A stretch of 64,000 bases of DNA, taken from positions 682,001 to 746,000 of the forward strand of contig NZ_CP168006.1 of assembly GCF_041521385.1 (NCBI RefSeq). The letters run 5' to 3'. Below are positions 58,239-64,000 of the stretch, piece after piece. Position 1 is the stretch's first letter. Every line of letters begins with the position of its first letter. The stretch is from Alcaligenes faecalis. Lineage in GTDB: Bacteria; Pseudomonadota; Gammaproteobacteria; Burkholderiales; Burkholderiaceae_B. A program made the position numbers and the translations under genes. A model generated the notes under the pieces. It worked only from the letters and a program-made list of their open reading frames with translations. It did no database searches and was not told the origin of the DNA.

Positions 58239-58976
58239 ATGAGTACAGAAATCATTGAAGCTCCACAGACGGCTGTCGCAGCGCCCGCCCCGGCTGGGTC
58301 GCCAATGGCCATGGCAATCGCCGCCCTGCAATCTGGAATGAGTCCTGAGCAGATCGGGCAGATGATGGACCTACAGGATCGCTACAACGCCACCCAGGCC
58401 AAGAAAGCTTATGACGAGGCGTTCGCTGCATTCAAGGCCGAGTCAGTCACAATCATCAAGGGTAAGGCCCGTTCCGATGGCCCGCTTAAGAATCAGAAAT
58501 ACGCCGAGCTGCATGACGTTGTGAATGCTGTCACCCCCGCCCTCTCCAAGCATGGACTTTCGTCCAGTTGGAAGCTGACCAAGGATGACAAAGACTGGAT
58601 GGAGGTCACCTGCTACCTGCGGCACGTTGGGGGTCATCAGGAAAGTGTCAGCATGGGCGGGCCACCAGATACCGGCCCAGGTCGCAACGCTATTCAGTCA
58701 CGCGCCAGCACCAAGACCTACTTGGAGCGATACACCTTGAAGGCCATTACCGGACTGTCCGAGCAAGACGACGACACCGATGGCCGGGCGTCGACTGACC
58801 CTGCTCTGAAAGACTCTTGGATTAGCGAAGTAGCCAAGGCCGAAACGCTGGAAGAGCTAGAGACCATCTGGCAACAAGGCGGCAACGTCATTTACGCGAC
58901 CAACAACCTTGCTGATTACAACGCCTTCAAAAAGGCCGTATCGGACAAGAAAAAGATGCTCACGGAGGCTCAATAA
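58239..58976 (+). CDS. ERF-family single-strand annealing protein
   Basis: Anneals complementary single strands in phage recombination and genome circularisation. The 245 aa show the ERF core: LKNQKYAELHDVVNAVTPAL, SKHGLSSSWKL, GPGRNAIQSRASTKTYLERY, TLKAITGL. Together with the exonuclease and SSB that follow it forms a Red-like system. The stop overlaps the exonuclease start (TAATG). Confidence 0.92.
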   Translation: MSTEIIEAPQTAVAAPAPAGSPMAMAIAALQSGMSPEQIGQMMDLQDRYNATQAKKAYDEAFAAFKAESVTIIKGKARSDGPLKNQKYAELHDVVNAVTPALSKHGLSSSWKLTKDDKDWMEVTCYLRHVGGHQESVSMGGPPDTGPGRNAIQSRASTKTYLERYTLKAITGLSEQDDDTDGRASTDPALKDSWISEVAKAETLEELETIWQQGGNVIYATNNLADYNAFKKAVSDKKKMLTEAQ

Positions 58977-59611
58977 TGGAAGGTTTAATCATTCACACTG
59001 CCGAACAAGGCACTCCAGAATGGCTCCAGGCCCGCAAAGGCGCCATCACCGGCAGCCGTTTCAAAGACTGCCGCGACCGCCTGAAAAGCGGTGCTCCATC
59101 CAAGAAATGTCTGGACTACGCCATGGACGTAGCCCGAGAGCGCGAAGGCGGTGAGCCCATGCAGGTCTTTGTGAACGGCGCTATGCGCCTGGGCACAGAG
59201 CAAGAGCCCTACGCCCGAGCTGTCTATGAGCGCAAGACCGGCCATATCGTTGACGAAGCAGGCTTCATTACAACGCACGACCGCCTGTTTGGGGTCAGCG
59301 TGGACGGTTTAGTGGGCGATGATGGGATCATTGAAATCAAGACGATGGTCAGCAGCGACACCCTGTTCACTGCCTTTGTGAACGGTGATATTGCCGCCTA
59401 TGTAGACCAGTGCAATGGCGCAATGTGGCTACTTGGTCGCAAGTGGGTGGATCTGATCTTGTGGGTTCATGACCTGGACCGCATGAAAATCATCCGCATC
59501 GAGCGTGACGACAACCAGATCGAATCACTTGAATCCGATCTGATGGAATTTGAGCGGACGGTCACCAAGTATCAACAAAAGCTGCGGGACGCCCTGCTGG
59601 AGGCTGCATAA
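58976..59611 (+). CDS. YqaJ/lambda-type recombination exonuclease
   Basis: A 211-aa 5'-3' double-strand exonuclease making 3' tails for ERF. YqaJ features: GTPEWLQARKGAITGSRFKD, MRLGTEQEPYARAVYE, and the nuclease core VDGLVGDDGIIEIKT (Asp...Glu-x-Lys). Cotranslated with ERF and followed directly by ssb. Confidence 0.93.
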   Translation: MEGLIIHTAEQGTPEWLQARKGAITGSRFKDCRDRLKSGAPSKKCLDYAMDVAREREGGEPMQVFVNGAMRLGTEQEPYARAVYERKTGHIVDEAGFITTHDRLFGVSVDGLVGDDGIIEIKTMVSSDTLFTAFVNGDIAAYVDQCNGAMWLLGRKWVDLILWVHDLDRMKIIRIERDDNQIESLESDLMEFERTVTKYQQKLRDALLEAA

Positions 59612-60052
59612 ATGAATAACTGGAATTTCACTGGCCACCTGGGGAAGGATGCCGAGCAGCGGTTCACTCAGAACGGCGATTCTGTTGTGACGTTCTCAGT
59701 AGCCGTTGCTTCTGGCTATGGAGACCGCCAACACACCACTTGGCCTCGCTGCCAGTTGTGGGGAAAGCGAGGTGACTCTCTCCTGCCTTACCTGAACAAA
59801 GGGCAGCCAGTTGGCATATGTGGTGAAGTAACGCTGCGTGAGTGGGACGATAACAACGGAGCGAAGCGGCAGGCCCTAGAAGTGCGAGTCAGCGACATCA
59901 CCCTGCTTGGTAAGCGAGACGGAAACGGCACACAACAACCACAAGGCCAGCAGCGCAACAACTACGCGGAAGCCACCGGGCGCGAGCAACAGCAACAACG
60001 TTCTCCAATAACGAACAACCTAGCCGATATGGATGACGATATTCCGTTCTAG
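59612..60052 (+). CDS. ssb: Single-stranded DNA-binding protein
   Basis: A 146-aa SSB: OB fold (MNNWNFTGHLGKDAEQRFT, VTFSVAVAS, WPRCQLWGKRGDSLLPYLNK), Gln/Asn-rich linker and the acidic tip DMDDDIPF, which binds partner proteins. It starts right at the exonuclease stop. Confidence 0.95.
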   Translation: MNNWNFTGHLGKDAEQRFTQNGDSVVTFSVAVASGYGDRQHTTWPRCQLWGKRGDSLLPYLNKGQPVGICGEVTLREWDDNNGAKRQALEVRVSDITLLGKRDGNGTQQPQGQQRNNYAEATGREQQQQRSPITNNLADMDDDIPF

Positions 60053-60055
60053 CGC

Positions 60056-60319
60056 CTAATCGATAACCTCCGCTTTCCATCCGTGATAGCTATACAGGTA
60101 CTTCGTGCCACCCTCTCGATCCGTCAATTTTGCTTTGAGCCTAAAACGGGTTCCCACCGGATAGTCCCTCGAAAGAGACTTGGAGCACTCGACATACATG
60201 TGTGTCGGATATTTACCCGGCGCGACAGGGCGAATATGAACAGCGCCCCTTCGTCCAGATGGATCGTTCGTGACGAAACTCTCAACGATCACCCATTCAT
60301 ACGGCGAATCAATAGCCAT
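60056..60319 (-). CDS. Hypothetical protein, 87 aa, convergent with ssb
   Basis: On the opposite strand, behind GGGAGGTGGC. Beta-rich (EWVIVESFVTNDPSGRRGAV, GTRFRLKAKLTDREGGTKYL), perhaps an OB or SH3-like fold. It ends 3 bp from ssb. Function unknown; its orientation suggests independent expression. Confidence 0.6.
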   Translation of the reverse strand: MAIDSPYEWVIVESFVTNDPSGRRGAVHIRPVAPGKYPTHMYVECSKSLSRDYPVGTRFRLKAKLTDREGGTKYLYSYHGWKAEVID

Positions 60320-60377
60320 GCCACCTCCCTCTTAGATGTTTTCTAAGAGCATAGCCCATCCTGAAAGGAATACACCC

Positions 60378-61277
60378 ATGTGGTTTAAAAACCTGCGTAT
60401 CTATCGTCTGGACCCCCATTTCGGGGTTTCAGCTCAACAACTGGTCGAGATGTTGGCCAAACACAGCTTCACCCCTGGCTCCAGCCAGGAACCGCTCAGC
60501 CTGGGCTGGGTGCCGCCGCGCGAAGGTGGTGAGCTGGTCCATGAGGTGAATGGACAGTATCTGATCTGCATGCGTGCTGAAAAGAAGCTGCTGCCCAGCG
60601 CCGTGGTCAACCAGTCGGCACGCGAGAAGGCTCGCGAAATCGAAGAGCAGCAAGGCTTCAAGCCAGGCCGCAAGCAGATGAAGGAAATCAAAGAGCAGAT
60701 CATCATTGACTTGATGCCCCGCTCTCATGCTGTGCAGCGCGACACAATGGTGTGGATCGACACACAAAACCATTGGTTTGTGATTGATGCTGCAGCCGTG
60801 GCTAAGAGTGACGAAGTTCTGGGTCTGTTAGCCAAGAGTGTGGAACCCTTCCCCGTACAGCCGTTGTACACCGAGCAATCGCCCGGTGCGGCCATGACCT
60901 CCTGGCTGGTGGACGAAGAACAACTGGCCAACTTTACTGTGGACCAGGACACTGAGCTGCGTTCCACCGGCGATAGCGGCGCTGCCGTGCGCTACGTGAA
61001 GCAAAGCGCCGACATTGACGAAGTGCGCAAGCACGTTGAAGCCGGCAAGCAATGCACCCGTTTGGCCATGACCTGGGCAGATCGCATCAGCTTTGTGCTG
61101 ACCGACGCGCTGGACGTCAAACGCGTGGCCCCACTGGACATCCTGACTGAAAAACAGGACATCTATGCCGTCAACGATGACGATATCTTTGATGCCGACA
61201 TGACCTTGATGGCTTCGGAGCTGAGCGGCTTGCTCGCCAGTATCGTGGAATTGCTGGGCGGAGAGCGCACTAGCTAG
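60378..61277 (+). CDS. rdgC: RdgC, recombination-associated protein (phage copy)
   Basis: A 299-aa protein with the RdgC pattern from start to end: MWFKNLRIYRL, FVPPREG-like LGWVPPREGGELVHEVNGQY, LLPSAVVNQSAREKAREIEE, DTMVWIDTQNHWFVID, SWLVDEEQLANFTV. RdgC forms a ring around DNA and limits RecA filament activity. Normally a chromosomal gene, here it sits in the phage recombination module. AAAGGAATACACCC precedes the ATG at 60378. Confidence 0.93.
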   Translation: MWFKNLRIYRLDPHFGVSAQQLVEMLAKHSFTPGSSQEPLSLGWVPPREGGELVHEVNGQYLICMRAEKKLLPSAVVNQSAREKAREIEEQQGFKPGRKQMKEIKEQIIIDLMPRSHAVQRDTMVWIDTQNHWFVIDAAAVAKSDEVLGLLAKSVEPFPVQPLYTEQSPGAAMTSWLVDEEQLANFTVDQDTELRSTGDSGAAVRYVKQSADIDEVRKHVEAGKQCTRLAMTWADRISFVLTDALDVKRVAPLDILTEKQDIYAVNDDDIFDADMTLMASELSGLLASIVELLGGERTS

Positions 61278-61519
61278 GCCTCATTAGCAACCATCTTATC
61301 GATCATTTGCTGCGCCATGGCTATCCCAGCCTCTTTAGCTTTCTCATATGATGGATGCCAATGATCATGATCGCGACGCTCAGGAGTGAGACTTTCCCCA
61401 TGCTGATCGCAGATAACCACTCCCCACTCCCAAGCATCTGCGTCAGAACGAATGCGATAGCACTCCACAGCAAACCGCATCCCACGATACTCGCGAAAAA
61501 CTATTGGACCATTATCCAT
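61274..61519 (-). CDS. Hypothetical protein, 81 aa, convergent with rdgC
   Basis: Begins MDNGPIVFREYRGMRFAVEC behind AGGTGCCCTC and contains WEWGVVICDQHGESLTPERR. It overlaps the rdgC end by four bases tail to tail. A small alpha/beta protein of unknown role. Confidence 0.6.
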   Translation of the reverse strand: MDNGPIVFREYRGMRFAVECYRIRSDADAWEWGVVICDQHGESLTPERRDHDHWHPSYEKAKEAGIAMAQQMIDKMVANEA

Positions 61520-61631
61520 GAGGGCACCTATGAAAAAATTGATCGAATGCCCGCACAGCATAGCCGAACCTCTGTGACTAAAACATAGGATGCCTCCCCT
61601 ATGAAGCATCACGACTACAGCAACACCCCAT

Positions 61632-61668
61632 AACCCCGCTTGATTTACTCAACCGGGGTTTTTCTTTT
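61632..61668 (+). terminator. Terminator in the right early operon
   Basis: AACCCCG / CGGGGTT with a 15-base loop (internally CTTGA / TCAA) and TTTTCTTTT. It lies just before the 71-aa gene; antitermination would be needed for transcripts from PL. Confidence 0.65.
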
Positions 61669-61681
61669 CTAGGAACCACTC

Positions 61682-61897
61682 ATGACCACCATTGAATCTC
61701 CAGCGCCGACCGCTGAGGAGGCACGCAAGCTGCGCGCCTACGTTTATATGCTTGCCAAGACCACCCAGGCGTTCGCTGACGCTGCAGGAATCGACCTCGA
61801 AGCCACAGAACTAGTGGTGGACTTAGGTCAGCCCGAGAAGGTGACGAAATCAATCCGCTCCATCCTGGATGGTGCGTTGGCCCTCGCTGGTGAGTAA
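61682..61897 (+). CDS. Hypothetical early protein, 71 aa
   Basis: Begins MTTIESPAPTAEEARKLRAY behind AGGAACCACTC; helical, acidic. No recognised family. Confidence 0.58.
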   Translation: MTTIESPAPTAEEARKLRAYVYMLAKTTQAFADAAGIDLEATELVVDLGQPEKVTKSIRSILDGALALAGE

Positions 61898-61976
61898 CCA
61901 GACAGATAGATGAATCTGCTACCCCCACTGCCAGGGCAAAAGCTCTGACGTCCCAGTAGATGAAAACGGAGGCCGC

Positions 61977-62192
61977 ATGGCCAGACAAGCCGAATTTGCC
62001 CGACCCCTGCCCCGCCTTCGACACATCGAACCGGGGCAATTTTTTACCCTTCGCCATGACCCGGAAGTGCGCGTGCTCCTGCACAAGACAAGCACTCATG
62101 GTCATTTCAATAACGGATATGCATCCCTGTGCCATGAGCTGGAACGCTCTTGTGTGGTTTGGGGTGAGAACGGATGGAGAGCCAGAGAGTGA
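61977..62192 (+). CDS. Hypothetical early protein, 71 aa (beta-rich)
   Basis: Begins MARQAEFARPLPRLRHIEPG behind GGAGGCCGC and reads GQFFTLRHDPEVRVLLHKTS, ending GENGWRARE. The strong ribosome site decides between this frame and an overlapping one. Function unknown. Confidence 0.6.
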   Translation: MARQAEFARPLPRLRHIEPGQFFTLRHDPEVRVLLHKTSTHGHFNNGYASLCHELERSCVVWGENGWRARE

Positions 62193-62773
62193 ACAATGAA
62201 CCGGTGGTGGCTGTCCTGTTTGCGCGCCAAGACAGCATCTACAAAAAGCTGGAAGCTTGTGAGGTATACGACATTGAGCGTGATGCAAGAACTTTCCAAG
62301 GCGGTATGCCTGTCGTTGCACATCCACCATGCCGCACATGGGGCAGGCTCCGGCAATTCGCAAAACCACGTGAAGATGAAAAAGCGCTAGGGCCTTGGGC
62401 TGTTAACCAAGTGCGCACATACGGCGGTGTTCTCGAGCACCCAGCAGAGTCGACGTTATTCGCGCACTGCGGCATGCCAGCGCCTGGCCGTTTCCCAGAC
62501 GCATGGGGGGGCTGGAGTGTATCTATCAATCAATTCCACTTCGGTCACCGGGCAGAGAAATCAACATGGTTCTACATCGTCGGGATCGATCCTGACGACT
62601 TGCCCGCTATTCCTCATAGAGAAGGCAAGCCAACGCACTGCGTCAGACCAACCAAAAGCTATCCGCGCCTGCCAAGCATCACAAAGGCAGAGCGAGAGCA
62701 CACCCCGCCTCTTTTGGCTGAGTGGCTTGTAGAGGTTGCTCGCAGATGCTCCGTCAAAAAGGAATTTGCATGA
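62189..62773 (+). CDS. Phage protein with PPC motif, about 194 aa
   Basis: The frame opens at ATG 62174 (199 aa), but a GTG at 62189 has the better ribosome site (GGAGAGCCAGA). Sequence VAVLFARQDSIYKKL, VVAHPPCRTWGRLRQFAKP, GGVLEHPAESTLF, GHRAEKSTWFYIVG is shared by a common prophage family. The PPC motif and flanks recall cytosine-5 methyltransferases, but the SAM-binding motif is not evident. Confidence 0.65.
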   Translation: MNNEPVVAVLFARQDSIYKKLEACEVYDIERDARTFQGGMPVVAHPPCRTWGRLRQFAKPREDEKALGPWAVNQVRTYGGVLEHPAESTLFAHCGMPAPGRFPDAWGGWSVSINQFHFGHRAEKSTWFYIVGIDPDDLPAIPHREGKPTHCVRPTKSYPRLPSITKAEREHTPPLLAEWLVEVARRCSVKKEFA

Positions 62774-62850
62774 ACACCCACCCACACAACCAGGCGCGGT
62801 CTACCCCGCAAGAAGCGTTCAACCTGCAATTAATGGAGAAGAAACGATGA
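62770..62850 (+). CDS. Very small protein, 26 aa
   Basis: MNTHPHNQARSTPQEAFNLQ and six more. It is joined to both neighbours by ATGA overlaps, which is the main support. It may mainly serve translational coupling and provides GGAGAAG for the next gene. Confidence 0.45.
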   Translation: MNTHPHNQARSTPQEAFNLQLMEKKR

Positions 62851-63572
62851 CAAACACACACGACCCGAGACTTGGAGAGATGGGTATTCCGCTTGCCTGC
62901 GGCGGCCCGCTGTGCGGAATTGATCATCATCACCCACTTTGCAAATTCACCGCAGCCCCTGCCGCCCCCGTTGCCGCCCAGGTGCAGCCCGATTCACGCA
63001 CGCCAGCGGATACATTGGTGAACGGCGGCGCGTTGATTCTTGCGCTCAATGCGCTTCGCCGTGCCGGAAAAAACGAGATTGCGGACGAGCTGGAAAAAAC
63101 GGTCTCGCTTCTGCAGCAGCCTGTAAGCGGTGCTGATAGGAAGCTGATAGCCCAGCTATGTGAAGCTCTTGATCTGGCGAGAACATGCCATGGGGTAATG
63201 CTTATGTCAGATCCACCACAGGAAATGTGGAAGTCGCGCAGTGTTGACCAGGTTATCAGTGATGCCCTGGAGGCTGCAAAGGCTCAGTTATCCGGAAATT
63301 CCGGACAACTTGAGGAATGGCTCAACAAAACCGAGTTCGTTCAGGAGTGGATAAACACACGCAAACTGTCTGCCAGATATCTGGGCTGGCATCGCGCAGA
63401 CGTGATGCGTGATTTGCTCGAAAAACAGGACGCCGACAAGGTGGATGCGGCCCTGGCTGAAATGGTTCACGCCATGTTCCGCAGCGCCAACAGTATCCCT
63501 GTCACACGTATCACGATTGACCGGAAGCAGTATGACGCCGCTATCGACGCAGCCCGTAAGGAGCAGGCATGA
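62847..63572 (+). CDS. Hypothetical early protein, 241 aa
   Basis: Begins MTNTHDPRLGEMGIPLACGG behind GGAGAAGAAACG. A Cys/His-containing start (CGGPLCGIDHHHPLC) looks like a possible small metal site. Ala/Pro linker and helical segments follow (GGALILALNALRRAGKNEIA). The C-terminus includes WHRADVMRDLLEKQDADKVD. A mosaic accessory protein; function unknown. Confidence 0.6.
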   Translation: MTNTHDPRLGEMGIPLACGGPLCGIDHHHPLCKFTAAPAAPVAAQVQPDSRTPADTLVNGGALILALNALRRAGKNEIADELEKTVSLLQQPVSGADRKLIAQLCEALDLARTCHGVMLMSDPPQEMWKSRSVDQVISDALEAAKAQLSGNSGQLEEWLNKTEFVQEWINTRKLSARYLGWHRADVMRDLLEKQDADKVDAALAEMVHAMFRSANSIPVTRITIDRKQYDAAIDAARKEQA

Positions 63573-63784
63573 AACGCAAACCGACTGGCTTTGTCGCCGT
63601 TTGCCAATGCGGCGTGCTGACCGGCGCTATGGACTTCACGCGAACCGATCAAAAGGACGCAGGCCAGATACTGGGCAAGTGGCTTTCTGATGGCTGCACA
63701 GTGACGCCTCATTTCACTGGGCAATGGGAGGCGACCGTATTGCCTTGCAAATGCGCTGCCATCAAGGAGGCGGTCAATGACTAG
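63569..63784 (+). CDS. Hypothetical early protein, 71 aa
   Basis: Begins MKRKPTGFVAVCQCGVLTGA; four Cys in two C-x-C pairs (CQC, CKC) suggest a metal-binding fold. Joined to the previous gene by ATGA and overlapping the next by 8 bp. Confidence 0.62.
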   Translation: MKRKPTGFVAVCQCGVLTGAMDFTRTDQKDAGQILGKWLSDGCTVTPHFTGQWEATVLPCKCAAIKEAVND

Positions 63785-64000
63785 CCTAAGCTACGAAGAG
63801 CGCAAACGCCTACGCAGAGCGGCCGAGGATGCTAGAGACGCATGTAACCGTCACTTCGGGCCTTTTGTTGACGTTGTAGCTCACCCACTAAATATCCTCG
63901 CGCTGCTCGACATGGCGGGCCAAGCCGACCAGCAACAAAGAACCTTGGCCAACATCGAGGCCTTTGTCGCCTGCGATGCGTCCGCTATCTCGTATCTGAG
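63777..64000 (+). CDS. Hypothetical early protein (runs off window)
   Basis: Begins MTSLSYEERKRLRRAAEDAR behind GGAGGCGGTCA and is open to the window edge (74 codons). Helical; typical of small phage proteins of the left arm. Integrase is expected further on. Confidence 0.55.
   Translation, partial: MTSLSYEERKRLRRAAEDARDACNRHFGPFVDVVAHPLNILALLDMAGQADQQQRTLANIEAFVACDASAISYL

Larger units (their letters stand above)
17398..64000. mobile_element. Lambda-like siphophage prophage (right end beyond window)
   Basis: From the tRNA-Ser break to the window edge the genes form a complete modular siphovirus genome: lysis, tail, head, packaging, late control, replication, immunity and recombination modules. 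No portal, terminase, capsid, tape-measure or tail gene is visibly broken, so the prophage may be functional. No integrase is present in the window; the recombination end at 64 kb is where it would be expected. Confidence 0.95.

Noticed and set aside
61960..62199. 79-codon frame overlapping the 71-aa gene
   Set aside because: The alternative frame has the strong GGAGG site and more protein-like sequence.

Overview
The window joins about 17.4 kb of bacterial chromosome to at least 46.6 kb of an integrated lambda-like prophage that runs off the right edge. The host part looks like a betaproteobacterium of the Alcaligenaceae, probably an Alcaligenes relative. It has a Gram-negative porin, the order qor-tpiA-secG-tRNA-Leu, rpsO-pnp, an ilvBNC operon, pssA, a YccS-type FUSC transporter, yaaA and a 3-hydroxybutyrate dehydrogenase. 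The assignment rests on gene content and protein resemblance only.

Host region (1-17.4 kb). Most genes are on the minus strand: porin (cut by the left edge), tRNA-Leu(GAG), secG, tpiA, qor, pnp, rpsO, pssA, ilvC, ilvN and ilvB. Two plus-strand tRNAs, Ser(UGA) and Leu(UAA), and a decayed ISL3-type transposase tail lie between qor and pnp. The FUSC transporter diverges from ilvB, and yaaA and bdhA follow on the minus strand. The chromosome stops inside a tRNA-Ser(CGA) gene. Only the 3' part, from the anticodon loop onward, remains at 17338-17397, so this is one prophage attachment end. The rest of the tRNA, and presumably the integrase, lie beyond 64000.

Prophage late half (17.4-44.4 kb, read leftward). 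Starting from 44.3 kb the order is: metallopeptidase, terminase small and large, DUF4055-type portal, scaffold, major capsid, HeH-domain protein, head-tail connectors, MuF-like protein, tail terminator, tail tube, tail chaperone with a -1 frameshift, tape measure, DUF1833, NlpC-like and TipJ-like tip proteins, an SGNH-hydrolase tail fibre, a lectin-like protein, then holin, lysozyme and Rz/Rz1 spanins. Several extra units are inserted: a Doc toxin with a short antitoxin, a lipoprotein, a two-gene membrane cassette, and two DUF2158 genes next to the attachment site. About a dozen intrinsic-terminator-like hairpins punctuate this operon, which fits Q-type antitermination; a Q-like gene sits just upstream at 45.1-45.5 kb.

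Prophage control and early half (44.8-64 kb). A leftward operon carries Cro, CII, NinB-like, HNH, O-like replication protein (with origin iterons inside it), DnaB-like ATPase, RusA and Q-like genes. A short CI-like repressor without a peptidase domain faces Cro across three TAGC-N3-GCTA operators. Both genes appear to be transcribed as leaderless messages. In the position occupied by rexAB in lambda lie a ParB-fold protein and a D12 adenine methylase. Next comes a small gene behind a near-consensus LexA box, a candidate antirepressor. Two further operators overlap a rightward PL-like promoter, followed by a long structured leader with an rrn-like boxA, then small genes, ERF annealing protein, YqaJ exonuclease, SSB, a phage-borne RdgC, and a run of small accessory genes to the window edge.

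The parts fit one model. The repressor holds PR and PL through five operators, DNA damage may release it through the LexA-controlled small gene, and antitermination (boxA at PL, Q for the late genes) carries polymerase through the hairpin-rich operons.
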